NCBI GenBank assembly: GCA_029582165.1
Contig: CM055870.1
Location: 17,486,332 to 17,550,331, forward strand
Length of the DNA stretch: 64,000 bases
Reading direction: 5' to 3'
DNA from: Portulaca oleracea
Taxonomy: Eukaryota > Streptophyta > Magnoliopsida > Caryophyllales > Portulacaceae
Positions within the stretch are counted from its first letter, which is position 1; every line of letters begins with the position of its first letter. This document shows, piece after piece, positions 23,291-35,326 of this stretch. Below the pieces are notes generated by a model. That model was given only the letters and a program-made list of their open reading frames with translations. It searched no databases and was not told the DNA's origin. The translations under genes and the position numbers were made by a program.

Positions 23291-24740
23291 CATCAAATCT
23301 CCAAAATGCCTTCAATTCTTCTTACCTGCTATAACCTTCAAACCACAAATCTTCCTAACCATGATCTTTTTGCACGCAAACACCGCTTCAATATCCTTGA
23401 AATCCTTTAAGTTGCTAGGAGCTTCATTGGTAGTTGACTTCGCCTTTCGAATTGCTTCAATGACCAACCTCCATTTACATTTCACCACGACCCTTTCTCT
23501 CCTCTAACTTCTAGCACCAACTTTCGAACATGCCAAGATGAAGTCCTCAAAGCCAACAGAAACATTAGACATAGATTGGACCAACATTGTGTCCTCGATT
23601 ACTGTTATTAGAAACTTGAACAGACAGCACATCCTGGTGCAATCACGGAGCTGCACAGACTAGGTTTGAAAAAATCTGCTATGAGTTCAAAGAACCAATG
23701 GAGTCACCATCTTGTGGATCGATTGGATTAAGTTGTAAACTCCGAATATAGTCACCAACCACATCACAAGGTCGGTCACACACTAGATGTGGAGATTAGG
23801 CCAACCTACTCTACTTAGATTTAAGAACCTAAATCCACTTGACAAATTGAGACCTCTGCTTCTTGTTGAATTTTACCCAAGAGACATTCAATACAAATCC
23901 AATAAAACACCAACCATTAAGACTTTGAATAACATTCAAACACGCTTGCTTAATTTTGAGTCGCACAAAACTGTATCTCTTACTGTTCCTCCCCACTTTA
24001 TGAAGAATGTAGGCATAAAAAGCACAACCAAAAACATCAAATGAGCTCATTAAACGCACATTGTCAACCACCACAGGTAGATTATCTACAAATAAAGAGA
24101 AAGATCAATAACCATTTCCATTAAAACCAGCATGAGAAGATTTAATAAAGGTTCAAAATGACGATGCACAGATATATTTTCGCACACTGGATCAACAACA
24201 TCACCCCTTTCAGGGACAAGAATCGGGGATTTTGCAACCCTCTTCATACCTGAAAATTCCTTAAGTACACAAACAATTTCACTGGCCCTAGAAAGAGCGA
24301 CAAAAGACACAACATAACAAGAATCACACTCATAAACAACAAAATCAATAATGCCAGAAAACTCACTTTTTCAGAATAGTGCACCTGAAGTCATTGGAAT
24401 TTAGCATTGTTACTTGCAAAGATCAACCTCTATCAAGAAAAGCCACCTAGGAATTGGGTCAGACGAGCACACTAACAAAAGCCATAGATAGACCGAAAGA
24501 AGCGACAATTCTTGAAACACCCAAAAATCATTGACGTACATTCGATGATTGCAGAGAGAACGAAAGCCGAAAAACGAATGTAGAGAACTGGTCGAGGTGA
24601 TGGCAATAGAGGGAAATCGACATGGCAAGTCGTGGGTTGGCAACCCTCGACCTCCTAGGAGGGTGATTATAACTCTAGCATCCAGGGGCAGTGAGCCCAC
24701 CCATCGTCGACACTCAAAGAGACAACTTTGGGAGGCCTAG
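23290..24740 (-). pseudogene. degenerate ORF with RRM-like domain, probably LINE ORF1
   Basis: Minus-strand frames are coding-like over ~1.4 kb but broken. The segment 23,829-24,074 reads VVVDNVRLMSSFDVFG, then RYSFVRLKIKQACLNVIQSL, then NGWCFIGFVLNVSWVKFNKK. This fits an RNA recognition motif: an RNP2-like start, RNP1-like RYSFVRLK, and the LNG...G..L.V.WA pattern. RRM-bearing ORF1 proteins occur in some plant L1-type LINEs. Further downstream, 23,300-23,600 reads EDFILACSKVGAR and KCKWRLVIEAIRKAK, which I do not recognise. A degenerate SR-like host gene is the alternative. Confidence 0.45.
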
Positions 24741-25827
24741 AGTTACCTAAAGGGTTTTCGAAAACGGATGATGGGTAAGGTTGTCTTTTTTTTTAGATGG
24801 TTATTTTTAAGACGAAATTTGTTCCTTATATAAAGTCATATCTCCAATATATATCAAAGCTTTATGATCAATTTTATATAATCAATTACCTGGTCCAACT
24901 GCTATGTCGATAGGAATAGTAGCACGCAGCTGGATAGAATGAACAGTTAAAACAATCAATTTTATCCCACTTTACGACAATTAATTAAAATAAAATAAAT
25001 GTGATTGTTATATTATCTACTCCTATGTTTTGAGTTCATGAGTTAAGTGTCAAATGTGCCTAATAAGCACTGTACAATCCACGTTGGGCGCACATATACG
25101 GTTCAGTGCTTTGCATTGAACCTTAATGCAAACACTAGTTAGCCCACTTTAAGGCTTATTTCTTTTTTTCAATTGTTAGAAAGACCTCTAATCGTAAGTT
25201 TGACTCGTGTTTTATTGAAATCTTGAGCATAGTAACACTCTTTCTATCTATATGTGAATACCCAAATGTTTAGATATGCCGAATTCGCCAAATAATATTT
25301 TCTAATCATTTATTAACAAGACCCAATTAAAAGTCATAATTTTAAGGTTAGTGAGCAATATTGGATTTAGTAACTTTTAATATGCTATATATTTTTAATT
25401 TTAAAATTAACAAGACTATTCTAAAATTTTAAAGTATGTAATGTTTGACTTTTTGATAAGAAAATTGTTAAATTTTTAGTATGCATAAATACTAATATGA
25501 ATATTTATTGATATAATTAATTTTTAGACTGGGTGTATGTGTGTGATTGACCAGATTGATGGAATTGCATAATCCGCGTAGGTAAGTATAAAGTTGATAT
25601 AGAGTGGTGCAAGTAATTATCTATGTAATATATAAAACCAAAGGTGTTTATGGTATGCAAATTTTACTTTGCCCATTTTACCCCTTGCCATTGATGAATT
25701 ATAAGGATATAATAGTAATTACAATATTTTTTATTTGCACCAAAATAATTATCAAAGAAATTGTTACCACTAAAATTTGAACCTCTAATGCAAAGGAAAA
25801 ACCCTCCAGTTTCTATACCACTACACC

Positions 25828-25831
<4 letters not shown>
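24741..25831. other. AT-rich intergenic sequence
   Basis: No coding region or repeat recognised. Confidence 0.3.

Positions 25832-25894
<63 letters not shown>
25832..25894. repeat. (TA)n microsatellite, about 31 units
   Basis: Uninterrupted TA dinucleotide run. Confidence 0.97.
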
Positions 25895-25896
<2 letters not shown>

Positions 25897-26428
25897 TCTA
25901 TTCCCTCTTTCACATTGGAACCGTCATTTACTTCATTTTATTTTTTTGGGGTTTTTATTTACCCTAATTTACATTATATTATTACGTATGTTTTAAATTT
26001 CTTTTAGGTTCATTGTTGTTATCTTAAATTATTTTATTTTTTGATATTTTGTGCAAAGTGTAATATTAACTTTAATCATCTCTATTTCTTTAGAAAATAT
26101 TCAATTTCATTAAAAAGAAGAAGCTATTGTTGTATTATACCTAGAGTATCAACATGTACCTACTTTTCCCTCCAATTTCGTGACTTATTATATTTTTATG
26201 TCATAAGTCAACACACTAATTGTTGTATAATTTCTTATTTGCCTATTTATCTTTCTTTAATTACCGAGCTTATTATAAGTTGAACTAATCTAAACTTATT
26301 TTGTACTTATTATACTCAAACTAACTTGAAATTAGCAGTTAGCTCTTTTTTTAATTCATTTGAAAGAGTTGTTTTGCATATTTATCTTAAACTTATTTGA
26401 CCTATTTAGAGAAACAACTGAAAAGCAA
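25895..26428. other. AT-rich intergenic sequence
   Basis: No features recognised. Confidence 0.3.
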
Positions 26429-27294
26429 ATAGCTTTAACTGCACTGACTCGCCAACATCCACTATGAGCCAAACTCGAACTATTATTTAGGATTTTTATT
26501 TGGAAAATTGGATTTAAATAATTCGAGTTTTGATCATGATAGACTGAATAATATAAACTTTAAAAATATCATTGAATAATCTGAACTTTGACCATATTTG
26601 ATTACAGTATCATGTCAACATTAATTATTTACCCAATCCTCATTTATTTAAAAATATTCTCTCTATTTTTAATTATTCCCTTTATTTATTTAAATTCCAA
26701 TATGGATAAAGTTCATATTCTCAAATAAAATGAGGATTTGGTAAGTAATTATGGTTGACATACTATTGTAATCCAATATAGTCAAAATTCAGATTATTCA
26801 GTGATTTTTTAAATTTAAGATTATTTAGTCTATCACATGTCAAAATTCAAATTATTTATATCTAATTTCCCTTTTTATTTTTAAGAAAAATCAATAGTAT
26901 CAACTGTTTTTTTACATAAACATTCCATTTTCAACAAAGGATTAATATTTATCTTTTTTATTTATGTACAACAACGACAACAACAACTGTCCTCAACATA
27001 GTCCCGCTGTTGTGGGGTTTGAGGGGATTCAGATATAGGCATGCAATCTTCCCCTCATTCACAAGATTACCTCATTTTTTTTATATATTTGGAAAAAAAA
27101 TTGAAAGAAAGATAATGTTAATCGCAAGAGCTATCAATATTCATCTTTACCTGGAGTTGGACTAATATTAAAGATGTTGTTTTTGAAACACATACAAGCT
27201 TAGCGTATATATCAAAACTTTAAGTACATTGGCTCGCCAACATCCATCATGAGGCAAAGTCGAATTATTATTAGGATTTTTATTTTTAAGCAAA

Positions 27295-27414
27295 ACAAGT
27301 TTTATTCGCACGCATTGCATGCATCGATTCTTATATTTTTTTATATGTATATATATATACACACACACAAAATTTAAAAATCGATGCACGCAATGCGTGC
27401 GAATCAAAACTTGT
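27295..27414. mobile_element. hairpin MITE in duplication unit 1
   Basis: Inverted repeat of ~35 bp arms: ACAAGTTTTATTCGCACGCA on the left pairs with the complement ending CGTGCGAATCAAAACTTGT on the right, with few mismatches. The loop contains a short TATA/CACA run. It would form a long foldback in either strand. Confidence 0.75.
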
Positions 27415-28273
27415 AACTTTAACTACACTGACTCGCCAACACCCACCATGAGCCAAACTCGAACTATTATTTATGATTTTTATTTGGGAAATTGGATTTA
27501 AATAATCCGAGTTTTGATCATGATAGACTGAATAATATAAACTTTAAAAATATCATTGAATAATCTGAACTTTGACCATATTTGATTACAGTATTATGTC
27601 AGTATTAATTATTTACCTAATCCTCATTTATTTAAAAATATTCTCTCTATTTTTAATTATTCCTCTTATTTATTTAAATTCCAATATGGTTAAAGTTTAT
27701 ATTCTCAAATAAAATGAGGATTTGGTAAGTAATATGGTTGACATACTATTGTAATCCGATATAGTCAAAGTTCAGATTATTCAGTGATGTTTTTAATTTA
27801 TGATTATTTAGTCTATCACATGTCAAAATTCAGATTATTTATATCGAATTTCCCTTTTTATTTTTAAGAAAAATCAATAGTATCAACTGTTTTTTTTACA
27901 TAAACATTCCATTTTAAATAAAGGATTAATATTTATCTTTTTTATTTATGTACAGCAACGACAACAACTGTCCTCAATATAGTCCCGCAGTTGTGGGGTT
28001 TGAGGGAATTCAGATATAGGCGTGCAATCTTCCCCTCATTCACAAGATTACCTCATATTTTTTTATGTTTGGAAAAAAATTGCAAGAAAGATAATGTTAA
28101 TCGCAAGAGCTACCAATTTTCATCTTTACCTGGAGTTGGACTAATATTAAAGATGATGTTTTTGAAACACATACAAGCTTAGCGTGTATATCAAAACTTT
28201 AACTATACTGGCTCGCCAACATCCGTCATGAGTCAAACTCGAATTATTATTAGGATTTTTATTTTTAAGCAAA

Positions 28274-28404
28274 ACAAGTTTTACTCGCACGCATTGTGCA
28301 TGCATCGATTCTTATATTTATTTTTTATATGTATTTACATATACACATACAAAATAAATAAATTCAAAAATTGGTGCATGCAATGCGTGCAAATCAAAAC
28401 TTGT
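28274..28404. mobile_element. hairpin MITE in duplication unit 2
   Basis: Same foldback as in unit 1, from ACAAGTTTTACTCGCACGCA to GCGTGCAAATCAAAACTTGT, with a slightly longer loop and more mismatches. It is present because the whole unit was duplicated, or each unit ends at a MITE. Confidence 0.75.
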
Positions 28405-29335
28405 AGGTTATAATATGAGTGCATTTTGACAAATGACTTAAAAAGTACACCCTAAATAACTAGTAAGTAAAAAAAATATAAATTACTTTCAAATAGTTTC
28501 AATATAGCACATAAAGTGATAATATTCTTTGAAAATAATAGTCAGTTATTACCAAACCGATTGAATATTCTCATGAAGAGTAAGAGCAATTTATTGACAA
28601 TGCATATATGATGAGTTGGAAAAAAAAAAGAGCCCTTTAGTTTTAGGGTTGTTTATCCCCTTTAAACATGAATACTTTTCGTGTTGCTTAATTAGTAACT
28701 ATTCCTTTTGCCCCTTATTATTTATTATTTTTAATCTATTATGATATTAAAAGTATTTATTATTTTATTTCTAAACTTTAATATAATATATTTGAAAATA
28801 TTATATAAATATACGTATGAAAGTTTTTTTACGATAAATTTAATAACGTTAATTAGTTGTATAGTTTACATAATTACATATATTGATTTATTAATAATTA
28901 AAATTTACAAAATTTTACTACAAATACCTTATAGATATAAGGCATTCAAGAATATTTGAATCAAAATGTTTGATTCAATATGAATCTTTGAGAAACACAT
29001 TATCAGTCTCTTGCCTTGGTGTAATATAACACCATTGGACACTAAGTTGAAAAGAAATGATATAACTAAAACTTATAACTACAATATCATACATAGATTG
29101 CATAAAACTATGCAGAAAAGAATACATATTTTTCAACATTTTTCTTATGCATAATGTTTGAAATTTACAAAAAAAAAAAAAACACAAAGTATATGCTTAG
29201 CTAACGAATGTGTTTGATTCAAATATCATTTATATTCGTTAGCATAATTACCACATGCTAAACTATTTATAATGGTACTAATGAGGTGTCAGCCTAGTGA
29301 AACACACTAAAGTTTCGAGTGCATTGAGGCTATGT
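28405..29335. other. AT-rich intergenic sequence with a small hairpin
   Basis: A perfect GCTAACGAAT/ATTCGTTAGC hairpin lies at 29,200-29,243. No coding region recognised. Confidence 0.4.
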
Positions 29336-29738
29336 TCGGCAATACCGTTTGGGGCAGCGTTTAACATTTTGACCAAGTCAAAACTCTAATTGCATAAATG
29401 TTAGCATTTGGTAAATTAGCGTTTTGGGGAGCGTTTAGCGTTTTAGGGAGCGTTTTGTGAAACGTTAATAATGTTAACGGTTAATGTTTGGAGTACCGTT
29501 TCATATTTTTCGGTCAAAAGATACCCTTTGAAAATTTAATCTTTAGAAATTATTGATATTCTTTTATGTCAATTCACATTAATCTGTTAATTCAACCGGA
29601 AAATTTACCGAACACAATTCTCATTTGAACAATCATCTGCTATCTGCTACTTAAACCGCTGTTCACTACTTAAACCGCTATTTGCTACATAAAACTCTAT
29701 CCGCTATCTAAAACACTAATTTTGCCAAATAGGGCCTT
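29336..29738. mobile_element. MITE-like element with imperfect terminal repeats
   Basis: Left end GAGGCTATGTTCGGCAATA and right end (reverse complement) AAGGCCCTATTTGGCAAAAT share the GGC-TAT-TT-GGCAA pattern seen in many plant hAT-type MITEs. The interior repeats GCGTTTAGCGTTTTGGGGAG-like words. No clear target duplication. Confidence 0.5.
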
Positions 29739-29884
29739 TAAGTCCCAAGTTTAATTGTCCATTCCTCATTGTATAATGCCTTTTGGGGCTCCAATAGATC
29801 TAAGAAAAACTTCTTATAATTAATAATTATTTTTCGCTATAGAAAAACAAGACACAAAAAAAATCTCATTATGCTATATATTAT

Positions 29885-31244
29885 GGCCTTGTTTTTTTAT
29901 GCGGTATGGCGCGGTATGGCGCGGTATGGTGTGGTGAAATTGTGGCGAATTATTGGTATGCTGTAGTGGGTTTTTTTGTATATACTTCCTCCGGTTTATT
30001 TAATGGTCTTTCACGCTTTTTGAGGTCCGTCTTTAATCAACAATTTCATCCACAATACTTTTATAAAGATCTACGATATTATACTTTTCTAATTGTATTT
30101 TTTTATAACGAATCTAACAACACCAATTTTGTATGATAAATCATTATACAAATTAATATAGTTTTTAACACAATTATCATGGTGACAATTAAAAAAAAAC
30201 GGAGGGAGTATATATAAATATTGTATTGATAATTGTGAAAAAGTAATTTGTGGTGGGTTGTGGTTAGACCTGTCAATTCGGGCGAGCGGGCGGGCGGGCG
30301 GGTTATGGGTCGGTCGTATATCGGGTTCGGATAAATACGGGTCGGGTGTATTTCGGGTTCGGGTAAATATGGGTCGGTGTGTATTCTGGTTTCGGGCGGT
30401 TTGGGTCGGGTTTACGGGTCATGACCGCCCTTTTTCTCAGTCGCTTACAACTAATAAAATTGATTATAATTAGTCAAAGACACCTTTGTAATGTACCATT
30501 CTATTCCAAGTTCGATCGCCACGATATGTCATAGTTGTATAGACATATTACTACACACCTAATGGACAAAATTTGGCAATCTTCAAGTCTACAAATGTTA
30601 TGCGGTTTACGTCAACAATCCACGAATAACAGTACTTATGAAATATATAGAGTTTTGGGATGTTAATATACTGAACTTTTGGGATATTGGACAATAATGG
30701 ACTGAACTTTGACATTGGACAATAATACACTATTTTACTGACAGAGAGGAGAGAGGCGAGACTGCAGGAGTTTGAAGGTTCATAGAAAGAGTAAGTGAGT
30801 GACAATGTTAGGGTTTTATTTTGGTCATTTGTTATTTGATTATTTCATTTGTATGTCTCTCTCTACGCATAGCTTTCCAAAGCCAGCAATATTTTACTTT
30901 TGGGCCTTAATTTTCATGAAATGGGCCCATTTTTTTGCGCAAGGCCAAATTAGACAAAACACTTAAAATTAAAGTGCCAGACCCAACGGATCGACCCAGA
31001 CATGACCCGACTTGACCCGTTTTTTACCGGTTCTTTGGGTTGGGTCATTTTCGGGTCCCGGGTCGGAATTTCGTGTTCAAACCCACTTTTTACGGGTCGG
31101 TTTGGGTCGTGTTTCTGGGTGGGATCGAGAATTGCCAAGTCTAGTTGTGGTGAATTGTGGTAGAATGATATTTTGTGGTAGATTGTGACAAACTGCGGTA
31201 GACTATGACACCGTAGTTTGTCAACTGCAGAAAAGAACAGGGCC
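29885..31244. mobile_element. MITE-like element interrupted by a hAT-like insertion
   Basis: The left end GGCCTTGTTTTTTTATGCGG and the reverse complement of the right end GGCCCTGTTCTTTTCTGCAG match at 16 of 20 positions. Three tandem GCGGTATGGC units (29,901-29,930) follow the left end, and GTGGTAGA-like words precede the right end. A separate 879-bp element is inserted between them. Flanking target repeats are AT-rich and imperfect. Confidence 0.6.
30265..31143. mobile_element. 879-bp hAT-like non-autonomous element with perfect 8-bp TSD
   Basis: GTTGTGGT flanks both ends exactly (30,257-30,264 and 31,144-31,151), the target duplication length of hAT transposons. The ends are TAGACCTGTCAATTC and, inverted, TAGACTTGGCAATTC. 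Subterminal regions are packed with CGGGTC/GGGTCGG words, candidate transposase-binding repeats. It has no transposase and is inserted inside the MITE-like element 29,885-31,244. Confidence 0.85.
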
Positions 31245-31511
31245 TATATATACCATCATCCTATGGCCCATATGAATAATTATGGTGCAAAAACCGGTCA
31301 ATTTATGGATGTGATCTAATTTAGAATCTCCCAGGCACAGGCCCAAATGCAGCAATTGTAACCAACAAGATGTTTAGTGCATGTGGTTAATCAAGAAGCA
31401 AATATCAGGATAAGGTACTAATTAATGCACTCACATCTTATACATGTATAATTATTTTTTCATTTAATTAAACTTATTGTCCTAAATTATTTGTTGCTTA
31501 TATATTTTTAA
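31245..31511. other. short intergenic stretch
   Basis: No feature recognised. Confidence 0.3.
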
Positions 31512-32020
31512 TAGACCCGTCAATTTGGTCGGTCGGCGGATTTTGGGTCGGTTGTATATCGGGTTCGAGTTAATACAGGTTGGGTATATTTCGGGTTCGG
31601 GTAAATACATACAATGTATTTCGGTTTCGGATCAATCCAACGTGTTATGATTGCGATTTTTTCCGTTTTTTCTTTTTAAAAATGGTCTATAAATATTACT
31701 TTTTGTACAATATTCATAATAAAATATGATTATCTTCTAGTAATGATAAATTATTGTATCTATTTTAACTTAAATTAGAAAAATAACAAATAAATGAGTT
31801 GTACTTATAGTTTAACAGTTAAAATTAAAATTCCAATGAAAAGTCACAAATTTTGATAAGTTGATGTTAATTTTTCGGGTCAAACGGACGGGTTGGATTT
31901 GACCGCTAATTTTCGAGTTCAGCGTATTTCGGTTTTAATTGAAAAAATCGTGTTTACAACCCAAAAAAACGGGCGGCTTCAGGTCGGGTTATCGGGTCAA
32001 ATAATAAATTGTCAGGTCTA
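31512..32020. mobile_element. second hAT-like element of the TAGACC family
   Basis: The left end TAGACCCGTCAATTTGG and the inverted right end TAGACCTGACAATTTATT agree at most positions. The subterminal parts carry the same GGGTCGG/TTTCGGGT words as the 30.3-kb element. Flanking octamers ATTTTTAA and ATTTGAAT match only partly, suggesting an older insertion. Confidence 0.7.
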
Positions 32021-32639
32021 ATTTGAATTAGTAACAGTTTTACTATTTTTATCTTATAAATGACTTTAAAATTAATAAATGAACAATAATTGATGGTATT
32101 TTTGTCATTTTAATAGATTTCTATTTAAGACTTCGTGTTGCATTAGTTCTCAACTCCTCTCCAAAGTGTCAAATAAAAAGCGACTTAGGGAGTGCTTCTA
32201 TATGTATAAAAAAAAAAAAAGAAAATTAGCACAATTCACAAATTTCTTAATATATATAGTGATTTATTATAGGAAATTATTATCATTAGATTTATATATA
32301 GCCAAAAGCCAATTTCATAAAAGTATAGTCTTATATTTTGCTTTCTGAAAATATATTGAGAAAAACTGATGATCAAAGTCTTACAATAGAGACTAGAAAA
32401 CGTGAAAACTTTACATATATTAAGGAATGGAAGTAGTAGTACGTATTTTATAGTAAGTGTAACAAAGTTTTAAAGTTACAGTTTTTAAATATAATATAAT
32501 GAAGCGAAATTATTTATGTTAGCTAAAATATTTTTATCTTATAATGGAATAAAGAGAACAACTCTTCTTTCAAAGGTTCTGCCTAAAATATCCTCGTACA
32601 ATATGGTATCTAGACTTTTACTTGGTACAACATTTCAAG
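32021..32639. other. AT-rich intergenic sequence
   Basis: No feature recognised. Confidence 0.3.
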
Positions 32640-33420
32640 AAACACTATTACTAAGAGATATATTTACTTGACAAGCCAATCAACAACTCTGTTATTTTGC
32701 CTAATTAAAAGCATGAGATACATTGGGAGAAACACGAGAAGATAAGAAACTTTGGATGTTATAGACTAAGACTTGGATTTCTCACAATGGTTTGGTTTTC
32801 CCAATAACAACGTGGATGAGAGTTTTGTTGTCGCCTTCAACAAAAATATTTTCGTAATTCACTCAGATTGTAGCTTGAAGATCATCCCAGGGAGTAGTAG
32901 ATTCTACTACAAGGATGAAACCACTCCTTACGTCAAAAGTCGAAGCGCTAATAAAGTTTATTTGGCAGTCACTAATAATGAAGCCACATGTGGTGGAGAG
33001 AAGAAGGGAAATGATACAAAAGGTGAAGAAGATTTGAGTAGAATCATTGCGGAAAGTAGCATGGTTTTTCACTTTCCACATACTTCAAAGGAGGGCGATA
33101 AATCGAGCTAGGTTGGAGGGCTTAACCTCAGAAGTTTAGAGATGAAATTGAGCAAGATCTTCTAGATATCTTTGATTTTAGGACAAGTAAAAAAAAATGT
33201 GATTGATGTGCTCACACCAAGAGTTACATTGAAGACAACTCACATTAATATGGATGTTTCTTCTAGTTAATGCTTTCCTTGAATGGGTGGCTATACTAGC
33301 AAACTTGCCACAAAAATACTTTTACTTTAAGCATAATGTCTAGTTTCTTAATCCATCTATACTCACATTATGTAGATATATATTGGTTTTGATCATGAGA
33401 TAGTCAAGTAACTGACTTCG
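32640..33420 (-). pseudogene. LINE 3' fragment: zf-RVT and RNase H region
   Basis: The minus strand reads GKFASIATHSRKALTRRN, then CLQCNSWCEHINHIFF, the zinc-binding region after RT in plant L1 ORF2; then WKVKNHATFRNDSTQI; then LIRQNNRVVDWLVK near 32,700, like the RNase H C-terminus (REANxVADxLAK). Frames shift several times. An open frame on the opposite strand over this interval is explained by this decayed LINE and is not reported as a gene. Confidence 0.65.
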
Positions 33421-34128
33421 TGATAAATAATTTGTTACGGTATTATGAAAAATGGGAGTAGGTTGGATTAATTGGATAGAATCTTCATTAATCAAGGTTT
33501 TTAAAAGAGGGTATTTCGATCTTTCTAAATGTTAACAACATCAACTACACTCATAGAAGTCTTGATCAAGATTAGACTATATATCAATATTGTTTAAATT
33601 TACTAAAATATCTCATAAATTAATTTTAAAACTGTCAGCACCCTTCCATGTGATGTTTTTTCGAAAAATGTTACCAAAACATGACAAATGGTTAAACTTC
33701 TTTTTAAAAAATGGTGAATTATAAGTAGATGAAAAGAAGATAAAGAAATCAAACGGGACAATATCACACTGGATATTTATTAATGTATAAATAAAATAAA
33801 TGAGGAGATTGGATTTTAGAAGATGTGATTCATATAATTGATGGAGGAAGTAGAGGTGGAGGGTGGGGGAAAAGGAGGGCTTAGAAATTGATGGGTCGCA
33901 AGTGACGGTCTGCTACCCAACGTACACGAACACGCCCACAATTTGCATTGACGACTATAACTCACTTGTCATCGTACAACCAACAACACTACGTTTGCTT
34001 CATCCATATCTATATGTTTATCGTGGAGTCCTTAACTAACAACCTCCCACCTTTCAAGGCGGCGGGACAACCAATGGTTTAAGGTTCTGTTCTTTTGTGC
34101 GGATTGTAAAACATGGATAATGGTACGA
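33421..34128. other. intergenic sequence
   Basis: No coding region recognised. Confidence 0.3.
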
Positions 34129-34720
34129 TTAGACCTGGCAAAGCTGATCCGAGATTCGAAAAATCCGATCTTGATCCGAACCCGGAGATAATCCGACCCC
34201 CAATCAGATCTGAATCTCAACCCCAAATTTTACCGAATAAGAAAGAGATCCGAAATAATCCGATCCGATCCAAACTCGACCCGAGCATTGCCAAATCCGA
34301 GTTAACCCGAATCCGAAATTGCCCGAACTGTTTTTTACCTGACCCGAGCCACATCCGAAATAATCTAATCCAATCCGAACCCGACCCAAACATTGCCAAA
34401 TCCAAGTTAACCCGAAATTGCCCCAACTGAATTTTATCTGACCCGAGCCACATCCGACCTGAGCCAAGCCAAATCCGATTTAACCCGAATCCGACAATTG
34501 CCTGAGCTGAATTTTACCCGACCCGAGCCAAGCCAAATCCGATTTAACCTGAATCCGAAAATTGCTCGAACCGAATTTCATCTTATTCAAGCCGCATCCG
34601 ACCCGAATCAAATTTGATTTAACCCGAATTTGAAAATTGTCTGAACAGAGTTTCACCCGTCTCGACGCACATCCGACCCAAATTAGAACCAAACTAAGCC
34701 GACCCGATTATAATTCGACC
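34129..34720. repeat. degenerate tandem array of CCGAA/ACCCGA words
   Basis: Units of roughly 75-100 bp built on phrases such as CCAAATCCGATTTAACCCGA and ATTGCCCGAACTGAATTTTA recur at least five times. The start TAGACCTGGCAAAGC resembles the TAGACC termini of the hAT-like elements, and another TAGACCTG occurs at 34,875, so this may be the subterminal region of a related element. Confidence 0.6.
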
Positions 34721-35326
34721 AATTAGAATAAAAAATGTCCGGTACCATTATAATTTATAAATTATATAATTCAACGTTACTTTTTAGTTGGATTTTTGTA
34801 AAATGTGATGATTGCCTTTAATTTATAAATTATATATTTATTGTCGGTTTTTGAATTCTGAATTTAGAGCTTAGTAGACCTGTACAGTGGGTTGAGCTGT
34901 AACTAAATAAATAGGGCAACAAACCAGCAACAATACATAACCATTAAGTCATTAACTTGTCTTACATTACAATCCAAATCCACACCATCATCAGTCATCA
35001 CATCATGGATAGAAACATTACATAAAATCCCAACTAATTTCAACAAATCTCCAACATAAATAAGTTCCAAGAGACCAAGTCTAGTACAATCCATGACATT
35101 ATGGCTAACATTATACAACATAAGCACACAAAAGCAATAGTTCATAGCTTCAAGCCTTCAATACATAAAGCACAACCCTAGATTAGAATGAGATCAGATC
35201 ATCCAACATTGTTTCATCGATAGCAATTATTGGTTGTTATAAAGTAAGCTCCTTCATGCCTACCAGAAAAAATAAAATTGTGTGAGTAACAAGTTAAAAC
35301 ATAGACAAAACAATAATAATCTATAT
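34319..35326 (+). repeat. ~1-kb direct repeat, left copy
   Basis: Nearly identical, in the same orientation, to 62,826-63,828. It spans part of the CCGAA tandem array, an AT-rich stretch and an open frame of ~80 codons (minus 34,903-35,145) present in both copies but not recognised. By eye the difference is a few percent plus a ~10-bp deletion in the right copy. The two copies flank the nested retrotransposons. Confidence 0.9.

Larger units (their letters stand above)
26429..28404. repeat. tandem duplication of a ~986-bp unit (two copies)
   Basis: Unit 1 (26,429-27,414) and unit 2 (27,415-28,404) are collinear and highly similar: for example ACTGACTCGCCAACA at 26,441 and 27,427, and the CCTCAACATAGTCCCGC segment in both. 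Each unit ends with the same hairpin element. Inside each is a CAACAACGACAACAAC run followed by a retroposon-tail-like sequence. No coding capacity. Confidence 0.9.

Noticed and set aside
25761..25967. Open frame with YIYIYI repeats
   Set aside because: Translation of a (TA)n microsatellite.
32773..33111. 112-codon plus-strand open frame as a host gene
   Set aside because: The opposite strand carries a decayed LINE zf-RVT/RNase H region over the same bases, which explains it better.
34129..34900. TAGACC ends at 34,129 and 34,875 as one hAT-like element
   Set aside because: Both are in the same orientation and no inverted partner was found, so element boundaries cannot be set.
34903..35145. 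80-codon minus-strand open frame conserved in both direct repeats
   Set aside because: Conserved only because the whole 1-kb repeat is duplicated. It is Cys/Val-rich with no known motif and no sign of coding constraint.
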